NCBI GenBank assembly: GCA_039812985.1
Contig: JBDHUL010000002.1
Coordinates: 1 to 56,588, forward strand
Reading direction: 5' to 3'
Origin: JAPUDS01 sp039812985
Lineage (GTDB): Bacteria > Patescibacteriota > Saccharimonadia > Saccharimonadales > Saccharimonadaceae
DNA: 56,588 bases
Shown: in pieces, positions 48,039-56,132 of the stretch
How the letters are laid out: each line of letters begins with the position of its first letter
How positions within the stretch are numbered: position 1 is the stretch's first letter
Made by a program: the position numbers and the translations under genes
The notes under the pieces: generated by a model
What the model saw: the letters and a program-made list of their open reading frames with translations, nothing else
Database searches by the model: none
Told to the model about the DNA's origin: nothing

Positions 48039-49439
48039 TCACGCTGTCTCTGTAGCCGGTGTCTTAGCGTGCTCGCGCTTTGCGACCTCTTCTTCGGAAA
48101 GACGCCCGAGTTCAACGAAGAAAGTCGATCCACTTCCCTGTTCGCTTTCGACCCATATACGCCCATTCATTGATTCAACAAGTCGGCGGCAGAGGTAGAG
48201 TCCGAGACCCGTGCCACCGATCTCGCGTGTATCGGAGTTATCGATACGGTAGAATTTTTGGAAAAGATGAGGGATATCTTCGCGGGCAATGCCGATACCG
48301 CTGTCGGTTATCGCTATCTTGACGGTGTCGGTGGTGCCGCTTATATCGACCGTCACACTTCCGCTTTTGGTGTACTTGATGGCATTGTCAATGAGGTTCG
48401 TCATCACTTCGCGGAGGTGGTCGGGGTCGGCTTCGATGTGGTAGATAGGGAGTATAGCGACTTGCGAGTCTTCCGAGACGTCGGGTTTATAGACGAGCAG
48501 AAGGCCTTTGTCAGTTGCTCTCGTAGTCAGCGTTGCGATTGTTTCACGTAGAAATCCCACCAGCTCTATGACCTCAAGGTCGCTTTTGAGGCGCCCGTCT
48601 TCGGCTTTGGAAACATCGAGGAGGTCTTGGAACAAACGACCGAGGTGCTGGGCGGACTCGTGAGCCTTGGTGAGATAGACACGCGCCTTGTCATCAACTT
48701 GGGCTGTTGCTGGGTTGAGCGCAAGACCTAGGTAACCTTCTATGGCGGCGACTGGCGTTCTCATCTCGTGGCTGGCGGTACTCACAAACTCGGCTTTTTG
48801 TTGATTCTCGGACATTTGGCTCGTGATGTCTCGGAATACCACTATGGCTCCGCTCCCAAACTGTCCGAGTGGCGACACGAGCAGTGAAACATTCATTTTC
48901 TTCCCAGAGTTGGTCAGTAGCGTCAGCTCGTCGGTGGTGATGGTGGGGTTGCCGCCGAGAACGCGCTGTACCGGACTGAGTTCTTCCGGCAGAGGCTCGC
49001 CTTTGGCGGTTTGAAGTTTAAAAATGGAACGAAAGTCCAGGTCAACGGCATCTCGTTTGTCCCAGCCAATGATCGACTGAGCCGCCGGGTTAATAAGCTG
49101 GACGATGCCTTTATTGTCGAGGGCGACCACTCCGTCGCCAATCGCGTTGATGACAATTTCTGATTTGTTCTCGACCTGCGACAGTTCATGCACCAGCTCG
49201 CTCAGTGTTTTTGTTTGCGCTGCCGGGCTATAGCTTTTGAGGACACTCACAAACAGTATAATCCCAGAGAGAGCCGTAAGTCCAACTGCGATAAACAAAG
49301 GAGGGAGCGGCAAAAGGCTGGCGACGTTTGGCGCGATTAACTCGGTGACCGACCACGCAAGGCTAAGAACGATAACAATAAAGGCTGCGCCGACGATACG
49401 TCGATGGAATACCAGTATTGGAAGGTCAGTTTTTTTCAT
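48039..49439 (-). CDS. Membrane sensor histidine kinase with PAS domain
   Basis: A 466-residue kinase. Two membrane helices near the N-terminus (about residues 13-35 and 46-68) with a very short outside loop suggest it senses a membrane or internal signal. A PAS domain follows (about residues 88-205, INAIGDGVVALDNKGIVQ). HisKA has phospho-acceptor His224 (STASHEMRTP). The ATPase domain shows LIDNAIKYT, DSGIGI and GGTGLGLYLC. The start at 49439 is chosen by a TATAAT box 13 bp upstream; an in-frame GTG at 49448 is an alternative. Its partner is the receiver gene just downstream. Confidence 0.9.
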   Translation of the reverse strand: MKKTDLPILVFHRRIVGAAFIVIVLSLAWSVTELIAPNVASLLPLPPLFIAVGLTALSGIILFVSVLKSYSPAAQTKTLSELVHELSQVENKSEIVINAIGDGVVALDNKGIVQLINPAAQSIIGWDKRDAVDLDFRSIFKLQTAKGEPLPEELSPVQRVLGGNPTITTDELTLLTNSGKKMNVSLLVSPLGQFGSGAIVVFRDITSQMSENQQKAEFVSTASHEMRTPVAAIEGYLGLALNPATAQVDDKARVYLTKAHESAQHLGRLFQDLLDVSKAEDGRLKSDLEVIELVGFLRETIATLTTRATDKGLLLVYKPDVSEDSQVAILPIYHIEADPDHLREVMTNLIDNAIKYTKSGSVTVDISGTTDTVKIAITDSGIGIAREDIPHLFQKFYRIDNSDTREIGGTGLGLYLCRRLVESMNGRIWVESEQGSGSTFFVELGRLSEEEVAKREHAKTPATETA

Positions 49440-49478
49440 ACTGCTCACGGTAATTATAGGCGACAAAGGCAGGTTTGG

Positions 49479-49712
49479 CTAGGGTGCGATGCGGAGTAGC
49501 TGCCAGGTATTTTTTGCTGAGTACAGTAACCGAAACCAGCGTGTTCCATCACTCACATCGACGGCCGATCCGCCATCCATCGGCAATATACTGTATTCGT
49601 TTGTCAAATCGTAGCTTACCCCGTCAAGCTCGATACGGCGCGGTATGACCTCGAACTCTTTTGTAAAACGAAACGCCGTAACAGCAACTGGACGTGAAAA
49701 AATACAGTTCAT
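49479..49712 (-). CDS. Small hypothetical protein, 77 aa
   Basis: Unrecognised. The start at 49712 is set by a strong AAGGAGG 8 bp upstream. The protein appears to be a compact beta-rich domain (for example AFRFTKEFEVIPRRIELDGVSYDL, then WFRLLYSAKNTWQLLRI), hydrophilic and without signal peptide. It precedes the histidine kinase on the same strand by 39 bp and could share its transcript upstream. A DNA- or protein-binding role cannot be told apart. Confidence 0.65.
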   Translation of the reverse strand: MNCIFSRPVAVTAFRFTKEFEVIPRRIELDGVSYDLTNEYSILPMDGGSAVDVSDGTRWFRLLYSAKNTWQLLRIAP

Positions 49713-50049
49713 ACACAACCCTCCTTCTTGTAAGGTAACTAAAATATGTCGTCCATGCCGTTTGGACAAGAGGTGGAGTCGGCACTATGTTCGGGCCGGG
49801 TGGCCGTTGTTTGTTATGAACGCCAGGGGCGTTCTCTCAGGGTGTATAAAAAAGCTAGAGAGTAGAAACCGGGCGACGTAAGCGCCTAGAGTACTCACTC
49901 AGCTAACGTCTATTGTACGAGTGTGTGGACGAGACGACTAGACTTGTTTTTGCGCGTTTTTAGCCGCCCAGGACTTGTTTTTGCGACTTCTGTTAGAGTG
50001 GTCTGGTTGGTTGCCGTGACGCGAGTGAGGCTGGTATACTAGTACGCAT
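49713..50049. other. Intergenic region with hairpin and direct repeats
   Basis: A 337-bp gap between divergent small genes with no supported gene. GAACGCC-agg-GGCGTTC (49818-49834) is a perfect 7-bp hairpin. GACTTGTTTTTGCG occurs twice, at 49941-49954 and 49972-49985, 31 bp apart (about three helical turns). TTGCCG (50011-50016), an 18-bp spacer and TATACT (50035-50040) form the promoter of the gene at 50050, with 9 bp to its ATG. Confidence 0.55.
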
Positions 50050-50247
50050 ATGCAACAATTTATCAACAACCGTTATGTCAGGCTGAGCGGCTTGACGGTG
50101 GGTATAGCCGCGTTATTTTTTGGGATAATCTGGCTTGTTGCCCTTTTGTTCAATATGCAGGACTTCCCTGTTGGGCTCGAAATACTGCTCGCCGTGCTTG
50201 GCGCGGGCATTGTGGTATACAAGATATTTGCTAGTCGTGTGTTTTAA
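50050..50247 (+). CDS. Small two-helix membrane protein, 65 aa
   Basis: A 65-residue protein with two membrane helices (about residues 15-36 and 42-60) joined by a short loop; both ends are probably cytoplasmic. No family was recognised. Evidence that it is real: its own promoter (TTGCCG-18-TATACT), ATG 9 bp after the -10 box, and a strong terminator 27 bp after the stop. The two direct repeats upstream may bind a regulator. Confidence 0.65.
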   Translation: MQQFINNRYVRLSGLTVGIAALFFGIIWLVALLFNMQDFPVGLEILLAVLGAGIVVYKIFASRVF

Positions 50248-50274
50248 ACGCAAAAACGTAAAAGCGTAAGAAAC

Positions 50275-50307
50275 AAAAAACAGCCGCGAGGGGGTCGTGG
50301 CTGTTTT
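50275..50307. terminator. Bidirectional terminator, 11-bp stem
   Basis: AACAGCCGCGA (50279-50289) pairs with TCGTGGCTGTT (50295-50305) around a GGGGG loop. A run of A precedes it and TTTT ends it, so it can stop both the plus-strand gene at 50050 and the minus-strand VIT gene. Confidence 0.85.
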
Positions 50308-50362
50308 CATTTACATAGTATATCACATACCTGAGCGAATGCTGAGATTTTTTTTCGTTTTT

Positions 50363-51064
50363 CTAAGAAACGCTGGTACCAAAAAGCACACCAACGGCGT
50401 AGGTAATGCCCATGGCAAGGAGTCCGCCCACGAGGACGCGTATCATGGCACGTCGGCGGCTAGCCCCGCCGACGGTCGCGCTAAAGTAGCCTACAAAGAT
50501 GAGCGCGGCGACGACGGCAATCGTTGTTGCCCAGATACGCGCCTGGGCTGGAACGAGGATAATGGTGAGAAATGGGACAGCTCCGCCTATGGTAAACGCG
50601 AGGAGTGATGACACGGCTGCATGAACGGGGTTGTTGACATCGTCCTCATCGAGGTTAAAATGCATACGCAAATGGGCTTTCAGGGCATTTTTTGCGGAGA
50701 GTTCGCGGGCGACGACGTGAGCGGTTTTCTCGCTCACCCCATGTTCGACGTAGGCTGCGGCGAGTTCCGCTAGTTCGCCGTCCGGGTCATGTTTGAGGAG
50801 TTGTTTCTCGCGGGCAATAAAGGTCTTTTCGGCGTCCGACTGGCTACTCACGGAGACGTACTCTCCTACTGCCATGCTGAGTGCGCCCGCCACGAGAGCT
50901 GCTAACCCGGCGATAAATATGGCGTGCCATTCTGCTCCGGCGCCAGCGACGCCCATGACGAGGCTCGATATGCTGACAATCCCGTCGTTTGCTCCAAGCA
51001 CGGCGGCACGAAGTTTGTTCAGGGTGGCATTTGTTACGGTATCGCCGCGGGGACTTGAAGACAT
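50363..51064 (-). CDS. VIT1/CCC1-family iron/manganese transporter
   Basis: A 233-residue membrane protein of the VIT family (vacuolar iron transporter, CCC1/nodulin-21-like). The first helices have the signature AAVLGANDGIVSISSLVMGVAGAG. GLAALVAGALSMAVGEYVSVSSQ is followed by a Glu-rich cytoplasmic helical region with metal-binding positions. Three more helices finish it. In relatives it exports Fe2+ or Mn2+. AAAGGAG precedes the ATG and TATAAT (51096 to 51091) gives a short leader. Confidence 0.9.
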   Translation of the reverse strand: MSSSPRGDTVTNATLNKLRAAVLGANDGIVSISSLVMGVAGAGAEWHAIFIAGLAALVAGALSMAVGEYVSVSSQSDAEKTFIAREKQLLKHDPDGELAELAAAYVEHGVSEKTAHVVARELSAKNALKAHLRMHFNLDEDDVNNPVHAAVSSLLAFTIGGAVPFLTIILVPAQARIWATTIAVVAALIFVGYFSATVGGASRRRAMIRVLVGGLLAMGITYAVGVLFGTSVS

Positions 51065-51129
51065 GGACAGCTCCTTTTTATCGAGTGTTGATTATATCTC
51101 AGTATAGCACCGACACCGGGAATTGCGGA

Positions 51130-53691
51130 TTAGGTTCTGGCCTTTGCGGCGAAGGTGGACTGCACCACATGCCCTTTGCCGAAAAAGTGCCGGCCGATCC
51201 ATTTATGGCATTCGATGACGAGAATCGGTAGGAAAAATGCGCAGCCACCCGCAAAGAGCAGGTCTGTCATGTCAACACTCACTGTGTGCAAAATAGTATG
51301 CATCCCGCCCCACAGGACAGTGCATTGCAGCCCAACGGCGGCGAGCAGTCCAACATAGAATGCCGGGCTAAAGCGGCGAAGTCGGAACCATAGAGATTCG
51401 TAGTCGCTTCGGGCATTGAATGCGCTAGCCCACTGCATAATAACAAGAGCGTGAAACGCAATCGTACGGGCATAGTCAACACCGTGCGAACCGAGAAAGT
51501 ATAGGTATATACCGAGCGTTAGAGTAGCCATTGTTGCGGCGGTGACAGCAATCCGTCCAAGAAAAAAACGACTAAACAACGGTGCGTTTGCCGGTTTTGG
51601 TGGTCGGTTCATGTTATGGCGCTCACCCGGTTCGAGGCCAATCGGTATGACCATGCACGTATCGGTGACGAGGTTGATCCACAATATTTGTACAGGAACG
51701 ATTGGAACGGGTATTCCCGCCGCCAGCGAACAGAGGGCAGTCAACACTTCACCAGCATTGGTGGAAAGGAGATAAGCCACCATGCGCTTGATGTTGGCAT
51801 GAACAGTTCGACCCTCGTGTACTGCCTCGACAATGGAGCGGAAGTTGTTGTCGAGTAGTATGATATCGCCTGCATCTTTGGCGATACTCGCTCCGCCCCC
51901 CATGGCTAGTCCAACATTTGCGCCAACGAGAGCTGGAACATCATTCACGCCGTCTCCGGTCATGGCAGTCACCTGTTGTTGGTTCAAAATAGTCAATAGG
52001 CGGTGTTTGTTTTCAGGGATGACTCGAGCAAATACGCGTGTCGTTTCAGTGACTTTAGTAAGCGCCGCGTCGCTTAGTCCAGTCATATGCCGGCAGTCAA
52101 ATACTTCATCTTCCTGTTCGGCGATACCGAGTTGTCGTGCGATATGAAAAGCGGTTTGAAAGTGGTCGCCGGTTACCATATACACACGGACGCCGGCGGC
52201 GCGGGCTTTCTTCACTGCAGCGGCGGCCTCGGGACGTAAAATATCAGCAATCGCAGCCAGCCCGTCAAATGTGTACGATAGGTGTTTGGGGAGTGCTGCA
52301 AATGACTTGCAGGGCGTGGCGAGGTTGGCATGGGCAAACGCAATGACGCGGAATCCGTCGCGGGTATAGGCGTGGAGCCTTTTCTCGGCGGCGGCACGGC
52401 CGGCTTGAGTAAGCCGACATTGGTCAAGTATGCGTTCAGGTGCTCCCTTGACGGCGAGATAAAACTTGTCGCCGTCGTGAAAGACATTGCCGCTCATGGC
52501 GATGGCTTGGTCGAACGGGAGTACGAGTAGGGGCGGTGCGGCTTGTTTGCGGTGGCCCTTCCTGAGTGTTGACAGATAGTTGTCGATCGCCTGGTCGAGT
52601 GGGTCGCGCGTCTTCCCGACGCGAGGTGTTACTGATGACGCCAGTGCGGGAAGTATCGTTCGCTCCCCATCTGGTGACCATAGGTCCTGGACGGTGAGCT
52701 GATTTTTAGTAAGTGTCCCAGTTTTGTCGCTGGCAATAGTTGTGACGATGCCAATGGTTTCGATAGCAGTTGGTGATTTGACGAGCGCTTTCTTCTTTGC
52801 CATACGCCGCATACCGAGGACGAGAACGACAGTGATGGCTACAGGCAGGCTTTCGGGAACGGCACTGACTGAGAGGGCAAGAACATAACGAAAAGCTTCG
52901 GTAATATCCATGCCGCGGTACAGCGCAAGTAAAAATGCAGCGGCGGCGATGCAGGCGATGACGCGGACGAGTGCGGCAATGAGGGCATTGATGCGTCGTT
53001 CAACGGGACTCGGTTCATCTGGGGCAACCGACAGCGAGGCAAGTTTCCCGAACTCGGTAGAGTTTCCAGTGTCGGTGACGACGGCGACGGCGCGGCCCCC
53101 AATGACGAATGAGCCCTGGTAGAGCATATTTGTTCGTTCGTACAGCTCGGCGCCGTCTTCGACGGGGTCGGCTTGTTTGTCGATAGGCAACGATTCGCCC
53201 GTCAGTTGTGATTCGTCGAGGCGAAGTGACGCTGCTTCGATAACCCGGCAATCAGCGGGGATCTTCTCCCCTTCTTCCAGGAGGATGATATCACCGGGCA
53301 CGAGGGCGGCCGCGTCAAGTCGCACCTGGCGGCCGTCGCGCTTTGTATCAACGAGTAGCTTGTCGTGTTTCCTTAGGGCTCGAAGCACCCGTTCGGTTGA
53401 AAATCGCTGAACGTAGTAAATACTGGCATTTGCCAACATAATACCTCCGATGATAAGCGCGTCGAACAGGGCGTGGTGCCACAGGCTCACGACTGCCGCC
53501 AGGAACAGAACGGCCATGAAAATATTTGCAAATGGCTCGAGTATTTTTTTCCATAGCGGCTCGCCGCGGAGTGTAAGCTGGTTTGGGCCGTATTGCTGTA
53601 GTCGCTCAGCGGCCTCGCTCGCAGAAAGGCCATGATTGGTGGCCTGTAAATCGCGGAGTGTTTGTTCGGGTGTTTTTGTATGAAATTGCAC
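51130..53691 (-). CDS. P2A-type Ca2+-transporting ATPase
   Basis: An 853-residue P-type pump. The N-terminal cation ATPase domain leads to TGES (164-167, actuator). The phosphorylated Asp322 is in DKTGTLTKNQ, and TGDGVNDVPAL is the hinge. Ion-site residues match calcium pumps: VPESLP in M4 (Glu present), NAGEVLTA in M5 and NLVTD in M6. About ten membrane helices are seen. It would export Ca2+ from the cell. The GTG start is preceded by GAGG 9 bp upstream; a TATACT box lies 13 bp before it. It is on the same strand as the VIT gene, which has its own promoter. Confidence 0.92.
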   Translation of the reverse strand: MQFHTKTPEQTLRDLQATNHGLSASEAAERLQQYGPNQLTLRGEPLWKKILEPFANIFMAVLFLAAVVSLWHHALFDALIIGGIMLANASIYYVQRFSTERVLRALRKHDKLLVDTKRDGRQVRLDAAALVPGDIILLEEGEKIPADCRVIEAASLRLDESQLTGESLPIDKQADPVEDGAELYERTNMLYQGSFVIGGRAVAVVTDTGNSTEFGKLASLSVAPDEPSPVERRINALIAALVRVIACIAAAAFLLALYRGMDITEAFRYVLALSVSAVPESLPVAITVVLVLGMRRMAKKKALVKSPTAIETIGIVTTIASDKTGTLTKNQLTVQDLWSPDGERTILPALASSVTPRVGKTRDPLDQAIDNYLSTLRKGHRKQAAPPLLVLPFDQAIAMSGNVFHDGDKFYLAVKGAPERILDQCRLTQAGRAAAEKRLHAYTRDGFRVIAFAHANLATPCKSFAALPKHLSYTFDGLAAIADILRPEAAAAVKKARAAGVRVYMVTGDHFQTAFHIARQLGIAEQEDEVFDCRHMTGLSDAALTKVTETTRVFARVIPENKHRLLTILNQQQVTAMTGDGVNDVPALVGANVGLAMGGGASIAKDAGDIILLDNNFRSIVEAVHEGRTVHANIKRMVAYLLSTNAGEVLTALCSLAAGIPVPIVPVQILWINLVTDTCMVIPIGLEPGERHNMNRPPKPANAPLFSRFFLGRIAVTAATMATLTLGIYLYFLGSHGVDYARTIAFHALVIMQWASAFNARSDYESLWFRLRRFSPAFYVGLLAAVGLQCTVLWGGMHTILHTVSVDMTDLLFAGGCAFFLPILVIECHKWIGRHFFGKGHVVQSTFAAKART

Positions 53692-53730
53692 GGCTATGTA
53701 CCTCAGTATAGCAAAAAACAGTGTTAGCCC

Positions 53731-54702
53731 TTAGCGCAATACGAGACGTCCGTCTTCGATGAGAGAACGGAAATTCCACAGACCGCGCCCTTCGGTTTTA
53801 TACGTCCAGTAGAACCAGCCGTCAGCCGAGGCGTAAACAGCGAGTTGTCGGCGGCCGTTGTCATCCATCATGGCTTCGTGAAGGTTTTTTGGATAGCGCC
53901 TGAGAGCGTGGGTCGAAAGCACGATACTCCACTCGCCGACGAGTACCGGATTGCGACGTTGAAGACGGCGAATGAGCCGAGGTCGTTTTTGCAGCAGTGT
54001 ATTGTACCAGCTTACAGGGAGGAGCCAGTGCCAGATCCACCCAAAATGGTACCAGTGGACGTCGAGATACGCGTCCTTGGGTAGTGCTCCGGACATGAGG
54101 CGCGGCGTGAAAGCGTCGGAAAATACTACCCGCGTTTTCTTCGAGAGGTTGCGGTAGGCGGTGGCATAGAAAAGCCGAAGTGTTTTTTGAAATAACCCGA
54201 GGCGAGGTTCATTGAGTAGCTCGATGCCCCACAGTGCCGGGTGTGATCGGTATCGTTCGACCAGGCGTTCGAGGACGCGTAACGTTTTTTGCTGGTAGCG
54301 GCGGTTCGTGTGCCAGCGTGCCCTGCCCTTGTCTCCGCTGTGCTGAAATCCATTTTGCGAACCTGGCGCGGCGTGAAGGCACAATAATACGTTGAGGTGG
54401 TGCGCGGCCGCAAGATTCATAATGCGGTCGAGGTGGTGTATAGCGCCAAAAAATGGCGGCTCGTCACCAAATATCCAGTATCCGACTGGTATGCGAAGTG
54501 CATTGACACCATGGTCTGCCAACCAGGCAAGGTCTGCTTCGGTGATAAACGTTTTCCAGTGGCGTTCGAGGCGCTTTTTTGCTTCCTTCTGTTGGACGAA
54601 GTCATATTCGTCCTCGGCCGCAAAACCGTCAAATAATGTCGGTGTGATCCATTTCTCAAGGACGAGCCATCCACCCAGGTTGACGCCGCGTAGCTTTGTC
54701 AT
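53731..54702 (-). CDS. Glycoside hydrolase family 5 (exo-beta-1,3-glucanase-like)
   Basis: A 323-residue TIM-barrel enzyme. The start RGVNLGGWLVLEKWITPTLF closely matches fungal-type exo-beta-1,3-glucanases and GH5 subfamily 9. Acid/base Glu165 (LLNEP) and nucleophile Glu257 (VGEWS) are in place, with supporting His (LDVHWYH). No signal peptide is seen, so it either works on imported oligosaccharides or leaves by a non-classical route. The ATG at 54702 has AAAGGAG 7 bp upstream, and the gene starts 4 bp after the APH-like gene, so the two are co-transcribed. Confidence 0.9.
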   Translation of the reverse strand: MTKLRGVNLGGWLVLEKWITPTLFDGFAAEDEYDFVQQKEAKKRLERHWKTFITEADLAWLADHGVNALRIPVGYWIFGDEPPFFGAIHHLDRIMNLAAAHHLNVLLCLHAAPGSQNGFQHSGDKGRARWHTNRRYQQKTLRVLERLVERYRSHPALWGIELLNEPRLGLFQKTLRLFYATAYRNLSKKTRVVFSDAFTPRLMSGALPKDAYLDVHWYHFGWIWHWLLPVSWYNTLLQKRPRLIRRLQRRNPVLVGEWSIVLSTHALRRYPKNLHEAMMDDNGRRQLAVYASADGWFYWTYKTEGRGLWNFRSLIEDGRLVLR

Positions 54703-54706
54703 ATGA

Positions 54707-55606
54707 CTACTCCTTTTTCTTTTTATCCCTTTGCAGCTCGGGAAGATTGAACGAAAAGCGACGTTGTAGGTTGGCTCTGGCGCGTTCGTGCATGTAGGCG
54801 CGTCTTGGGTCGTACAGCCCGCTGAGTTCCTGCGACACGGCACACAGTTCAATAAGTTCGCGGTCAATAGCTCGACCAGCACATCTTTCATAGGCATCGG
54901 CTGCTGCACCGAGAATAATGTCTCCCATCCAGTAGGTATAGCGTAGGTCCTGCTCGGGATTGCCGAGGTTAACATCGGCAAAGTCAAGTACTCCCGTGAG
55001 AACGTATTGGTCGTTGAATAATAGGTTGTGAGGATGCAGGTCATCATGGATGACAGTGGTCTCGCTGTGGTCATGGTGTGGCCACTCATTCACTACCCAC
55101 TGAGCGAGGTCGCTGTACGCTGTACCCTGTGCACTCTCGAGGACATTTTTCAGGTACGTTGCGTACCAGTGCTGAGGGTTGGGTTCGTTGAGAAGCGGTC
55201 GGATGTCGGTTGGCTGAAACAGGGAGTGAAACGTAGCGGCAAATGTGCCAATTTGTTCGCCTATGTGCCGCTGGACGTCATGCGCAAGGCTTCGAATTGA
55301 CAGCGGTTCAAGTATGGAACCGGGCAGTGTTTTAGCAACGATATAGGCCGGTGTTTCGCTGACACGTTGCAGCTGTGGGACGGGTAACTCGGGGTAGTTT
55401 CGCAGTTGTTGAAGCACAAAGTGCTCAAGGCTAGCACGCTGCCACACGGCTTCGCTCCGAGGAAAACGGTAGACGAAGTCTCCGGCGATAATCACTAGAT
55501 TGTCTTGGCCATGATCAACGACCTCAAGACGCGTGTTTTTAGGCAGTTTTTCGATGACGAGCGACACGGCCTCGCCTCTATAGTTGCCCAAAAATCGCTT
55601 TTGCAT
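54707..55606 (-). CDS. APH-like phosphotransferase
   Basis: A 299-residue aminoglycoside phosphotransferase/choline-kinase-like enzyme. The Brenner motif is IHDDLHPHNLLFN with catalytic Asp189 and Asn194. The metal-binding Asp is Asp208 in LDFADVNLG. An N-lobe with a LVIIAGDFVYRFPR strand binds ATP. Known relatives phosphorylate small hydroxyl-bearing molecules, including sugars, choline and antibiotics; the substrate is unknown, and its pairing with a glycanase hints at a sugar. TACTAT is 6 bp before the ATG, so it may be leaderless. Confidence 0.85.
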   Translation of the reverse strand: MQKRFLGNYRGEAVSLVIEKLPKNTRLEVVDHGQDNLVIIAGDFVYRFPRSEAVWQRASLEHFVLQQLRNYPELPVPQLQRVSETPAYIVAKTLPGSILEPLSIRSLAHDVQRHIGEQIGTFAATFHSLFQPTDIRPLLNEPNPQHWYATYLKNVLESAQGTAYSDLAQWVVNEWPHHDHSETTVIHDDLHPHNLLFNDQYVLTGVLDFADVNLGNPEQDLRYTYWMGDIILGAAADAYERCAGRAIDRELIELCAVSQELSGLYDPRRAYMHERARANLQRRFSFNLPELQRDKKKKE

Positions 55607-55626
55607 GGTCTGATAGTAACAGATTT
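55607..55626. promoter_or_regulatory. Third compact divergent promoter
   Basis: Only 20 bp separate the start codons at 55606 (minus) and 55627 (plus). TACTAT on the minus strand (55618 to 55613) and GATAGT on the plus strand (55612-55617) almost completely overlap. They lie 6 and 9 bp from their start codons. The layout matches those at 3705-3725 and 16589-16611. Confidence 0.55.
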
Positions 55627-56100
55627 ATGACGTTCAGACGATGTTTACGCTTCGCCAGGAAGGCGCGAGGGATGCTTTTTGAAACGCTGGTTGTTGGCTA
55701 TGTACGGTTGCAAACACTCAGCGATGAGACATTTGACAGGAAGTTTATCCGCACTGCATTTGAACGCGAAGACAACTACAAATACCCTCATGGACAGTGG
55801 CCGAGTGATGGTTATGCGCGACGTACTTTCGATGTTCTTGTCCACGACGATAACGAAAACTCCAATAAGCTGTATCAGCTCAAGAATAACCAGGCAGATG
55901 ACAAGGCTTATGCACACCCAATTATCAAAGTACAGGGTGATAATTTCCATATGATCATGAAAGACATCGGGCTATTTTGCTCTGATTTTGCGGTTATGGT
56001 AAAAAGCTTGAACGATTTGAGCATCTCTGCTGAGCGGGTCAATCTTGCCGGACGGCGCCTCGATAAAGCGTTCAAGCATCTTATCGATGTCTCAGAGTAA
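55627..56100 (+). CDS. Hypothetical protein, 157 aa
   Basis: Unrecognised soluble protein with a basic N-terminus and a mixed alpha/beta body (for example RRTFDVLVHDDNE, LYQLKNNQADDKAYAHP, NFHMIMKDIGLF). It might be a nucleic-acid- or nucleotide-handling domain, but there is no firm motif. Two starts are possible: the ATG at 55627, supported by the divergent promoter arrangement, and the ATG at 55672, preceded by AGGAAGG at 8 bp. The IS1595-type transposase gene follows in the opposite direction, so this gene may border an insertion. Confidence 0.6.
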   Translation: MTFRRCLRFARKARGMLFETLVVGYVRLQTLSDETFDRKFIRTAFEREDNYKYPHGQWPSDGYARRTFDVLVHDDNENSNKLYQLKNNQADDKAYAHPIIKVQGDNFHMIMKDIGLFCSDFAVMVKSLNDLSISAERVNLAGRRLDKAFKHLIDVSE

Positions 56101-56132
56101 AGGGTAAGTGTTCGAAGCAACGATGGGACAAG

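Noticed and set aside
49645..49881. Open frame of 78 codons on the plus strand
   Set aside because: It overlaps the better supported minus-strand gene ending at 49712 and has no start signals.
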